A stretch of DNA of 10,116 nucleotides from Micrococcales bacterium (GTDB lineage Bacteria > Actinomycetota > Actinomycetes > Actinomycetales > Dermatophilaceae), in the NCBI GenBank assembly GCA_003132125.1, contig PKWT01000060.1, positions 4,431 to 14,546 on the forward strand. Reading direction: 5' to 3'. Below, piece after piece: positions 4,658-10,116 of the stretch. Below the pieces are notes generated by a model. It saw only the letters and a list, made by a program, of their open reading frames with translations, had not been told where the DNA came from and did no database searches. Numbering within the stretch: the stretch's first letter is position 1; each line of letters opens with the position of its first letter. A program made the translations under genes and the position numbers.

Positions 4658-6191
4658 CACCACTTTCGCCAGCCTTGGCGTGCCCACTTCCCTGACCGCT
4701 GTTCTCACGGCGGCAGGCATCACCATCCCGACCCCTATCCAGGCGGCGACGTTGCCCGACTCCCTCGCGGGTCGCGACGTCCTCGGCCGCGGCCGCACAG
4801 GCTCCGGCAAGACCTACGCCTTCGTCCTCCCGCTGCTCACCCGGCTGGCCGCCAGCAAGACGACGCGCCAGCCCCGCAAGCCGCGAGTGCTGATCCTGGC
4901 ACCGACCCGTGAGCTGGCCAGTCAGATCGAGGCCGCCATGACCCCGCTGGCCAAGCCGCTCGGGATCAACAGCATGACCATCTTCGGTGGTGTCGGCCAG
5001 AACCCCCAGGTCAGCGCCCTTCGTGCGGGTGTCGACGTCGTCGTCGCCTGCCCCGGACGCCTCGAGGATCTGATGAGCCAGGGCGCCCTGACCCTGGACG
5101 CCATCGAGATCACCGTCCTGGACGAGGCCGATCACATGGCCGACCTCGGTTTCCTGCCCTGCGTCCGACGCATCATGGACCGCACTCCGAGGACCAGTCA
5201 GCGGATGCTGTTCTCGGCCACGCTAGATGCTGGCGTCGACGTGATCGTCAAGCGCTTCCTCTCCAACCCCGTGACACACCAAGCAGACTCAGCCCAGTCG
5301 CCGATCTCGACGATGGCGCACCACATCTTCCATGTGCACCACGACGCTCGGCTCCCCGTGCTGGTCGACCTCGCGTCGGCTCCAGGGCGCACGATGGTCT
5401 TCACCCGCACCAAGCACGGCGCCAAGAAGCTTTCCAAACAGCTCAACGCCTCCGGGGTCCCGACAGTGGAGCTTCACGGCAACCTCTCCCAGAACGCCCG
5501 AACCCGCAACATGGACGCGTTCCAGAGCGGAGCGGCGAGGACCCTTGTCGCTACTGACATCGCGGCTCGCGGCATCCACGTTGACGACGTCGCGCTGGTT
5601 ATCCACGCCGACCCGCCGATGGAGCACAAGGCCTATCTGCACCGTTCCGGTCGCACCGCCCGCGCTGGCGCCGAAGGCACTGTGATCACGCTGATGACCG
5701 ACGACCAGGTGGCAGACGTTCGCGACCTCACGCGCAAGGCCGGCATCAAGGCGACCACGACCCGGCTGGACGCCACCCATCCTCTGCTCAAGCAGCTTGC
5801 CCCCGGCGAGCGCACCTTCACGGAGCCTCTCGTCCTCACCGTGGACGAGGGCAACGCCTCCCGTCGCTCAGGTGGTGGCGGGGGCCGCTCCGGCGGCGCG
5901 CGTTCGTCCGGTGGTCGAGCCCAAGGTGGCCGGGCCAACGGTGGTCGGGCCAATGGCGGCCGAACAGGCGCTCCCCGCAACGGTTCCGGTCGCAGTACGA
6001 CCTCTGGCGACGGCTCCCCGCGTGGCGCAGCCGGTGACGCTGCGCAGCGATCCTCGGGTGCCAAGCGCCCGTCGTCGCAGGCTGGCCGGCGTGCAGGCGG
6101 ACAGGGCGGTTCGTCCTCGGTCTACTCCACGTCCTCATCGCGAGGTGGCGCCGCTGCCTTCTCGTCCGGCTCCACCCTCGGGCGCCGCTGA
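4647..6191 (+). CDS. DEAD-box ATP-dependent RNA helicase with Gly/Arg-rich tail
   Basis: This 514-residue RNA helicase probably unwinds structured RNA in ribosome assembly, RNA decay or cold adaptation. All core motifs are present: a Q-motif-like start with F7 and TPIQ (29-32), motif I GRTGSGKT (49-56), Ia PTRELASQ, the GG segment, Ib with CPGR in place of the usual TPGR, II DEAD (159-162), III SAT (190-192), IV MVFTRT, V ATDIAARG (302-309) and VI HRSGRTARAG (from 332). From about residue 406 to the end lies a low-complexity tail of Gly, Arg, Ser and Ala with GGRAN-type repeats, a likely RNA-binding extension as in RhlE/CsdA-type proteins. I favour GTG 4647 because GGAG (4634-4637) lies nine bases before it. 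An in-frame ATG at 4632 has no ribosome site and would add five residues. The leader is about 116 bases and highly structured, which suggests regulation at the RNA level. Confidence 0.93.
   Translation: MSSDTTFASLGVPTSLTAVLTAAGITIPTPIQAATLPDSLAGRDVLGRGRTGSGKTYAFVLPLLTRLAASKTTRQPRKPRVLILAPTRELASQIEAAMTPLAKPLGINSMTIFGGVGQNPQVSALRAGVDVVVACPGRLEDLMSQGALTLDAIEITVLDEADHMADLGFLPCVRRIMDRTPRTSQRMLFSATLDAGVDVIVKRFLSNPVTHQADSAQSPISTMAHHIFHVHHDARLPVLVDLASAPGRTMVFTRTKHGAKKLSKQLNASGVPTVELHGNLSQNARTRNMDAFQSGAARTLVATDIAARGIHVDDVALVIHADPPMEHKAYLHRSGRTARAGAEGTVITLMTDDQVADVRDLTRKAGIKATTTRLDATHPLLKQLAPGERTFTEPLVLTVDEGNASRRSGGGGGRSGGARSSGGRAQGGRANGGRANGGRTGAPRNGSGRSTTSGDGSPRGAAGDAAQRSSGAKRPSSQAGRRAGGQGGSSSVYSTSSSRGGAAAFSSGSTLGRR
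5917..5970 (+). repeat. Short tandem repeats encoding GGRAN units
   Basis: Within the helicase tail, near-identical 15-base units encode GGRAQ, GGRAN, GGRAN and then GGRTG. Synonymous differences between units, such as GGC versus GGT and AAC versus AAT, suggest an older duplication. Length variation between strains is likely here. Confidence 0.6.
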
Positions 6192-6208
6192 CCCCACCTG
6201 AGCGGCGC
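6182..6208 (+). terminator. Hairpin overlapping the helicase stop codon
   Basis: GCGCCGCT (6182-6189) pairs perfectly with AGCGGCGC (6201-6208) around an 11-base loop. The stem includes the first base of the TGA stop (6189-6191). No U-run follows, so it may be a factor-assisted terminator or a 3'-end stabiliser rather than a classical intrinsic terminator. Confidence 0.5.
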
Positions 6209-6290
6209 TGCATGTGCGTGGCTCTCTCCGACACCCAAACTTAAGCTTCCGTTCGCCCGTGGTCTTTCAGCACATCGGAGCGCGGAGTGT

Positions 6291-6296
6291 AAGGAT
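6291..6296 (+). promoter_or_regulatory. Putative -10 element for the phosphodiesterase gene
   Basis: AAGGAT ends six bases before GTG 6303, repeating the leaderless geometry seen at other genes. Only the second and last bases fit TANNNT, and there is no good -35, so this is weaker than the match at 2129. A transcript starting at 6303 would also carry a Shine-Dalgarno for the second start at 6324. Confidence 0.35.
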
Positions 6297-6302
6297 GGAC
6301 AG

Positions 6303-7130
6303 GTGCCAGGAAGGGTCATACCGGTGTCGAAGCGCATGCCTCTGATCGTCGCCCACCGGGGATCGAGCCAGGATCTTCCGGAGCACACGCTCAACGCCTA
6401 CCGACGTGCCATCGACGAAGGCGCGGACGTTCTCGAGTGCGACGTGCGGCTCACCGCCGACTCCCACCTGGTCTGCGTCCACGACCGCAGGATCAACCGG
6501 ACCTCGAACGGCACGGGCTTGGTCTCCACGCTGGAGCTGGCCACCCTGGAGGGCCTGGACTTCGGCTCCTGGAAACAGGCCAACGACGGCCAGGTCGAGA
6601 TGCCGGTCGCCGATCGCGAGCGCGACAAGCTGCTGACGCTGCACCGCTTGATCGAGATGGTGATTGGCTGCGGCCGCGAGGTCGGGCTGGTGATCGAGAC
6701 CAAGCACCCCACGCGTTATGCCGGTCAGGTCGAGCGCGAGCTTGCGAAGGTGCTCAACGAGTTCGGGTTGAACCGCGCGTACCAACCCGGCCTGCCGTAC
6801 GTGCGACTGATGTCCTTTTCGCAGCTGGCGATCGCCCGGATGAGACAGCTGTGTCCAAAGGTGCCTCTGGTCTACCTCATGGAGGACTCGGTCCCCTTGC
6901 GGTTCCGCGACGGGTCGCTGCCCAAGGGCGCGAAGATCGCCGGCCTGGACAAAGAGATCATCCGGCGCTGGCCCAAGACAGTGCAGAAACAGCACGACCG
7001 CGGTCACCAAGTTTATGTGTTTCCGGTGGACGACCAGGCCGACATCGACAGGTGTCTGGATCTCGGGGTTGACGCCATCATCTCGAACCGTCCGGCCTTC
7101 GTCCGTCACCATGTCTTCGGCAAGGAATAA
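6303..7130 (+). CDS. Glycerophosphodiester phosphodiesterase
   Basis: The 275-residue enzyme hydrolyses glycerophosphodiesters to glycerol 3-phosphate and an alcohol, in phospholipid head-group recycling. GDPD motifs are clear: HRG with H18 and R19, the PEHT segment (26-29; PENT in many members), ECDVRLT with metal-ligand-type E45 and D47, VHDRRINRTSNGTG with catalytic-type H60, VIETKHP, and the C-terminal VDAIISNRP. No signal peptide is seen, so it is probably cytoplasmic. Two starts are defensible. GTG 6303 has a -10 at leaderless spacing. GTG 6324 has AGGAAGGG (6308-6315) eight bases upstream and begins VSKRMPLIVAHRG, which is closer to the usual family N-terminus. I list the longer form. 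The gene is followed by a 77-base gap with its own predicted promoter, so it may be transcribed apart from the next gene. Confidence 0.92.
   Translation: MPGRVIPVSKRMPLIVAHRGSSQDLPEHTLNAYRRAIDEGADVLECDVRLTADSHLVCVHDRRINRTSNGTGLVSTLELATLEGLDFGSWKQANDGQVEMPVADRERDKLLTLHRLIEMVIGCGREVGLVIETKHPTRYAGQVERELAKVLNEFGLNRAYQPGLPYVRLMSFSQLAIARMRQLCPKVPLVYLMEDSVPLRFRDGSLPKGAKIAGLDKEIIRRWPKTVQKQHDRGHQVYVFPVDDQADIDRCLDLGVDAIISNRPAFVRHHVFGKE
6308..6315 (+). promoter_or_regulatory. Ribosome binding site supporting the internal start at 6324
   Basis: AGGAAGGG lies eight bases before GTG 6324, inside the longer reading of the gene. It is a good Shine-Dalgarno in a window where most starts lack one, and it argues that the shorter 268-residue protein is made. 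Confidence 0.5.
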
Positions 7131-7155
7131 CGTCCGATATGTCCCGGGGAAGGAC

Positions 7156-7161
7156 TACGGT
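7156..7161 (+). promoter_or_regulatory. Putative -10 element for the HATPase gene
   Basis: TACGGT is a full TANNNT match in the gap after the phosphodiesterase gene. It predicts a start near 7168 and a leader of about 40 bases before ATG 7208. No consensus -35 is seen at 17-18 bases. Confidence 0.35.
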
Positions 7162-7197
7162 CAAGGTGGGTGGGGATTTCACCAACGCCCTCAGAAC

Positions 7198-7202
7198 GGA
7201 GG
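7198..7202 (+). promoter_or_regulatory. Shine-Dalgarno deciding the HATPase start
   Basis: GGAGG lies five bases before ATG 7208 and is the clearest ribosome binding site in the window. It makes the upstream ATG at 7139, which has none, an unlikely start. Confidence 0.7.
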
Positions 7203-7207
7203 TCAGG

Positions 7208-7615
7208 ATGTCAGCGCAGACCCTGCGCGTTCCGTGGGCCATGAGCTCGGCGGTGCAGGTTCGGCGCACATTGGTGTCCGAGTTGCGTGTCCTCGAGGTG
7301 AACGAGACCGTCATCGACGAGGCCGAGATCGTTATCTCCGAGCTGGTTGCGAACGCCATTCGCCATGCCCAACCCTTGCCCGACGGAAAGATTCAGGTCA
7401 ACTGGGCCGTGAGTGACGGTGTGGTCGAGATCTCCGTAACCGATGGTGGAGGACCCACCACTCCGGCTCCGGCGCCGGCCTCACCGTGGTCGGCCAACGG
7501 TCGAGGCCTTCGTATCGTTCGCAGCCTCGCCCATGAGTGGGGCGTCAAGGACGATGTCGGCTCCTGCACCGTCTGGGTCTCGCTCGGCGGCCCATCCCTT
7601 CGCGACTTTCCCTGA
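7208..7615 (+). CDS. Stand-alone HATPase_c protein (RsbW-like anti-sigma/kinase type)
   Basis: The 135-residue protein is a single GHKL ATP-binding domain, as in anti-sigma serine kinases of the RsbW/SpoIIAB group. The N-box is ISELVANAIRHA with E45 and N49, the G1 box is VTDGGGP (D79, G81) and the G2 box is NGRGLRIVRSLA (98-107). No sensor, receiver or membrane part is present, which rules out an ordinary histidine kinase. Such proteins typically bind a sigma factor or phosphorylate a STAS-domain antagonist. Neither is encoded nearby, so the target is unknown. The frame is open back to ATG 7139, but GGAGG (7198-7202) five bases before ATG 7208 decides the start. The segment TTPAPAPASPWSA between the two G boxes is a Pro/Ala-rich loop over the nucleotide site. 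A 30-base gap separates it from the next gene. Confidence 0.88.
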   Translation: MSAQTLRVPWAMSSAVQVRRTLVSELRVLEVNETVIDEAEIVISELVANAIRHAQPLPDGKIQVNWAVSDGVVEISVTDGGGPTTPAPAPASPWSANGRGLRIVRSLAHEWGVKDDVGSCTVWVSLGGPSLRDFP

Positions 7616-7631
7616 TCCGCGTCTCGGCCAC

Positions 7632-7637
7632 TATGGT
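7632..7637 (+). promoter_or_regulatory. Weak -10-like element before the DUF5926 gene
   Basis: TATGGT fits TANNNT and lies eight bases before ATG 7646, two more than the usual leaderless spacing. It overlaps a 5-bp inverted repeat, ATGGT (7633-7637) with ACCAT (7643-7647), which covers the first two bases of the start codon. If used, it would give an operon-internal promoter for the DUF5926-glycosyltransferase unit. Confidence 0.3.
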
Positions 7638-7645
7638 TGGCGACC

Positions 7646-8554
7646 ATGGGCAAGGCATCCAGGCGCCGCACGGCTGACAGCACGCATGTGCGCGAGAACC
7701 GCACGAGAGGTCTTTCCGCAGGTCCCGCTCCGTTCGTGGCCAGACCCTTTGAGGGGCTGACCGGCGAGACCGACTGGGTGGCGATGCGCGAGGTCGTTCC
7801 TGCCGCCACCGCCACCGTGACGTTTGCCGCCGGTATCGTCGCGGCCGATCGCCCCCAGACAGCAACAGTGGCAACGATGTTGCCGATGGCTTGGTCAGGA
7901 CTGCGACGCATCGACGGCGCGGTCATGGTGGCGCTCCAGGCTGGTTCTACCACCGGTGACGCCAGCCGCGATGTCGCCCAGGTGCTGCTGGCAACGGTCG
8001 CCGCCGAGCCCGGGGTGCCGCTGCCGTCGTCGCCGCTCGCCAGGCCCACGACTCCACGGTTGCAGGACATCCTCGACCCTTCGGCTGCTCTTGAGGTCAC
8101 GGTGCACGAGGGGTTCGACTTCTGGGTGGCTGACACCGACGACCTCGACGAGGGTGGCAAGGAGGCTTTGGAACAGGCGAACGCCTCGGCGATCCCGACG
8201 ACCAAGCTGGCGTCCGCCCCCTCGGCGTACTGGTGCCGGGTCGGCAAGCGCACCTACCTGCGCTGGGTGCTTCCGCACAACGAGGATGCGGCGACCGACG
8301 CGCTCGCACGGTTGCACGCGGCGGGGACCACCTCTTTGGGCGAGGGCACCAGGCTGTTGGGGGCCTTTCGGGCGTGTGGGCTGCTGGTCCCCGTATGGGA
8401 CCTCGACCCGAGTCTGGCGGGAGCCGACTATGAGAGTGCAGTGGCACGGATGGCCGTGCGGCTCGAAGAGGCGCTGGCCCAGACCGGCACCCTGAGCGCC
8501 GAGGAACGACGGGCCCGCTCGGGTCTGTTGAGTCGCCAGGTCACCTTGCGCTGA
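7646..8554 (+). CDS. DUF5926 family protein
   Basis: The 302-residue protein matches the actinobacterial DUF5926 type as I remember it. It has a basic N-terminus MGKASRRR, then FEGLTGETDWVAMREVVPAATA, then VATMLPMAWSGLRR, then LQDILDP (from 139) and VTVHEGFDFWVAD (H154 to D158), and ends SRQVTLR. No membrane segment, signal peptide or recognisable catalytic motif is visible, so it is probably cytoplasmic. The Arg/Lys-rich start suggests contact with nucleic acid or an acidic partner, as inference only. An upstream in-frame TTG at 7637 would add three residues; ATG 7646 is preferred because it gives the family N-terminus. The next gene begins 11 bases after the stop, implying co-transcription with two glycosyltransferases, so a supporting role in envelope glycan synthesis is possible. 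The function is unknown. Confidence 0.85.
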   Translation: MGKASRRRTADSTHVRENRTRGLSAGPAPFVARPFEGLTGETDWVAMREVVPAATATVTFAAGIVAADRPQTATVATMLPMAWSGLRRIDGAVMVALQAGSTTGDASRDVAQVLLATVAAEPGVPLPSSPLARPTTPRLQDILDPSAALEVTVHEGFDFWVADTDDLDEGGKEALEQANASAIPTTKLASAPSAYWCRVGKRTYLRWVLPHNEDAATDALARLHAAGTTSLGEGTRLLGAFRACGLLVPVWDLDPSLAGADYESAVARMAVRLEEALAQTGTLSAEERRARSGLLSRQVTLR

Positions 8555-8565
8555 GACCGGTCGCC

Positions 8566-9333
8566 ATGGATCCCACGACGACGGTCGCTTCGGTGGCGGT
8601 GATCATCGCGGCCAAGGACGAGGCCGCCCGGATCGTGACCACGGTGTCCGCGGCACGTCGAATCGCCGGGGTCGACCTGGTGATCGTGGTGGATGACGGC
8701 AGTTCTGATGCGACTGGGCAACTGGCGGCCGATGCTGGCGCTGTCGTGCTCAGCCATCCGCGGAACCGTGGCAAGGCGGCAGCCATGGCGACGGGAGCCC
8801 GGGCCGTCGCCGATCAGGACATCAAGGATCCGGCGGTGGTGGGGGGCGCTCGGCTGCTCCTGTTCATCGACGCGGACCTGGAGCAGAGTGCTGCCAACGC
8901 TGTCGCCCTGGTCGCCCTGGTCGCCTCGGGCGATGCAGACATGACCATCGCGACATTGCCATCGCAGTCGACCTCGGGCGGAGGTCATGGCTTCGTGGTT
9001 CGATTGGCGCGCAACGGTATCGAGAGGCTCGCTGGTTGGACGCCGACCCAGCCGCTGTCGGGTATGCGTTGCCTGTCCCGCGAGGCGTTCGAGGCGGCAT
9101 CACCGTTGGCGCGGGGTTGGGGCGTCGAGGTTGGACTCACTATTGACGTGCTCGGCGCGGGGTTGCGGGTACTCGAGGTCTCTTGCGAGCTTCAGCACCG
9201 CGTCACCGGCTCCAGCTGGCGGGGTCAAGTCCACCGCGCCAGGCAGTATCGCGACGTCTGGCTGGCCCTCGCGGATCGCCGGGTCCACAGACTGATCAGA
9301 GCCAGGGGCCGCCGTGAGCGCCTCACCTTCTGA
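8566..9333 (+). CDS. Family 2 (GT-A) glycosyltransferase
   Basis: The 255-residue inverting-type glycosyltransferase has a GT-A fold. Visible motifs are VAVIIAAKDEA (11-21), the nucleotide-binding IVVDDGSSDAT (40-50), the NRGKAAAMATG segment (67-77) typical of dolichol-phosphate mannose synthase and glucosyl-phosphoglycerate synthase relatives, and the metal-binding DAD at 102-104 in LLLFIDADLE. The later PLSGMRCLSREAF and GWGVEVGLTID blocks also suit that group. No membrane anchor is seen. A basic tail (HRLIRARGRRERLTF) could dock on the membrane. The next gene overlaps this one by 20 bases and encodes a polyprenol-phosphate-sugar type transferase. A plausible but unproven pairing is that this enzyme makes the lipid-linked donor or primes the same glycan. 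The ATG at 8566 lacks a good ribosome site and may rely on coupling to the DUF5926 gene. Confidence 0.88.
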   Translation: MDPTTTVASVAVIIAAKDEAARIVTTVSAARRIAGVDLVIVVDDGSSDATGQLAADAGAVVLSHPRNRGKAAAMATGARAVADQDIKDPAVVGGARLLLFIDADLEQSAANAVALVALVASGDADMTIATLPSQSTSGGGHGFVVRLARNGIERLAGWTPTQPLSGMRCLSREAFEAASPLARGWGVEVGLTIDVLGAGLRVLEVSCELQHRVTGSSWRGQVHRARQYRDVWLALADRRVHRLIRARGRRERLTF

Positions 9334-10116
9334 CAAGAGTCTCGCCTGGCTGCGGCCAGTAGCGTTGAGCCTCTCGTTCGGCCTGCTCCTGCTGGTGGCG
9401 GGGGCTGGTGCATCGGCGGCGAAGCCCGGTCTCGGCCCTCGCGGTTGGGCTCCCGGCGACCTCCCGATCTCCCTGTCCTCAGCCGTGGTCACGGCCTTTC
9501 TGTGGACGGCATACCTGCTGGGAGCGGTGGCGGTCGTGTGGGGCCTGCGGCATGGCTCGGACAGCGCTGAGCGTCCGCCCCGGCCATGGTCCCGGCTGTG
9601 GTCCAGGTCATGGCCCCTGGCGCTGGGTGCCCTGGCGTTGGTGACGGCCCCGATCGGTTCGGCTGACCACACCAACTACGCGGCCTATGGCCGGATCGCG
9701 GCGCAAGGAGGCGACCCCTACTCAGTCGCTCCGATCACCTGGGCGCTGGGTAGCGACCCGGTCACCAGCGCTGTCGAGCCTCCATGGACGATGACGCCCA
9801 GTGTTTATGGACCCTTCGGCACGGCGTTGCAGACCTTGAGCTCCCTTGTGGGACAAGACAATCTGCGCCAGACGGTCTGGTTCTGGCAGTTGTTGATCGT
9901 GGCGGCCTGGCTCCTGGTCCGGATCCTTTTGCGCCACGTGGCATCCGATAACAGAACCCTGGCGCGTATCGATCTGTTGTGGACAGCCAACCCACTCGTG
10001 TTCGGCATTGCGGTGCTCGGCGCCCACGTCGACCTCATCGCCACGGCGCTGGCGCTGACGGCAGTCGTCCTGGCGGCGCGCACCCCATGGATCGCCGGAC
10101 TGGTCCTCGGAGCCAC
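9314..10116 (+). CDS. GT-C membrane mannosyltransferase, MptB/GT87-like (partial, 3' end off window)
   Basis: An open frame from GTG 9314 runs without a stop to the window end, giving 267 codons of an integral membrane protein. Hydrophobic segments lie at about residues 16-36, 52-78, 100-115, and in several stretches after about residue 190. Between them the first large loop carries GSADHTNYAAYGRIAAQGGDPYS, with acidic D118 and the NY...YG...GDPY pattern of polyprenol-phosphomannose-dependent transferases such as MptA/MptB. Later blocks are MTPSVYGPFG and ANPLVFGIAVLGAHVDLIATALAL, the AHVD resembling the GHND block of relatives. Such enzymes extend alpha-1,6-mannan chains on lipoglycan at the outer face of the membrane. 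GTG is chosen because AGGGG (9304-9308) precedes it by five bases. The start overlaps the previous gene by 20 bases, implying translational coupling. The exact substrate cannot be read from the sequence, and the C-terminal half is missing. Confidence 0.82.
   Translation, partial: MSASPSDKSLAWLRPVALSLSFGLLLLVAGAGASAAKPGLGPRGWAPGDLPISLSSAVVTAFLWTAYLLGAVAVVWGLRHGSDSAERPPRPWSRLWSRSWPLALGALALVTAPIGSADHTNYAAYGRIAAQGGDPYSVAPITWALGSDPVTSAVEPPWTMTPSVYGPFGTALQTLSSLVGQDNLRQTVWFWQLLIVAAWLLVRILLRHVASDNRTLARIDLLWTANPLVFGIAVLGAHVDLIATALALTAVVLAARTPWIAGLVLGA

Noticed and set aside
6240..6250. AT-richer patch with CTTAAG and AAGCTT palindromes before the phosphodiesterase gene
   Set aside because: These are overlapping six-base palindromes expected by chance, with no wider symmetry or match to a promoter at useful spacing.
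6267..7112. Long minus-strand open frame (281 codons)
   Set aside because: It is fully antisense to a clear phosphodiesterase gene; the composition is a mirror of GC-rich codon bias, with no recognisable motif.
7633..7647. ATGGT/ACCAT hairpin over the DUF5926 start codon
   Set aside because: A 5-bp stem is too weak to claim start-codon sequestration.
7393..8253. Long minus-strand open frame (286 codons)
   Set aside because: It spans two well-supported plus-strand genes and shows only low-complexity Ser/Ala/Arg content typical of antisense frames in GC-rich DNA.
9100..9675. Minus-strand frame across the glycosyltransferase junction
   Set aside because: It covers two coupled plus-strand genes and has no start signal or motif.
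1..10116. Search for CRISPR arrays, tRNAs, insertion sequences, attachment sites and toxin-antitoxin pairs
   Set aside because: No regularly spaced repeats, cloverleaf-like segments, transposase motifs or small paired ORFs could be supported.

Overview
The window is GC-rich coding DNA, with dense genes, many GTG starts and short gaps. Its gene content (App1-type phosphatase, F420-type DUF385 protein, DUF5926, MptB-like mannosyltransferase) points to a high-GC actinobacterium. A member of the Micrococcales such as the Intrasporangiaceae is my guess; the phylum is safer than the family. I see no mobile element, CRISPR array, tRNA or rRNA. This looks like ordinary chromosomal backbone, and the unusual signals lie mostly in the gaps between genes.

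Left part (1-3358, all plus strand): an App1/DUF2183 HAD-type phosphatase whose first codon is base 1; a complete Fpg/Nei DNA glycosylase (1117-1977); a gap dominated by a 94-bp imperfect inverted repeat (1981-2074); then a 405-residue AAA+ ATPase with a C-terminal winged-helix-like region (2141-3358).

Middle (3359-6191): the ATPase converges on a minus-strand DUF385 deazaflavin-dependent nitroreductase (3405-3839), with a hairpin and three AGCTCTGG copies between them. An 85-bp divergent promoter region separates that gene from a helical, hemerythrin-like protein (3925-4440). A DEAD-box RNA helicase with a Gly/Arg-rich tail (4647-6191) follows. Its upstream region is the most structured part of the window. 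It holds a perfect 8-bp inverted repeat overlapping the -10, a terminator-like hairpin with a U-run at the predicted transcript start, an 8-nt complementarity between the hairpin loop and the distal leader, and a 29-codon upstream ORF that overlaps the helicase start.

Right part (6303-10116, all plus strand): glycerophosphodiester phosphodiesterase, a stand-alone HATPase (RsbW-like) protein, a DUF5926 protein, a family 2 glycosyltransferase and the first 267 codons of a multi-membrane-span GT-C/MptB-like mannosyltransferase that runs off the window. The last three are tightly packed (11-nt gap, then a 20-nt overlap) and probably form an operon for cell-envelope glycan or lipoglycan assembly.

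A recurrent feature is a -10-like hexamer (NANNNT) ending exactly six bases before the start codon of four genes, with two close variants. This suggests widespread leaderless transcription. I did not find a clear new multi-gene defence or mobile system. The helicase leader and the 94-bp inverted repeat are the best candidates for undescribed elements.
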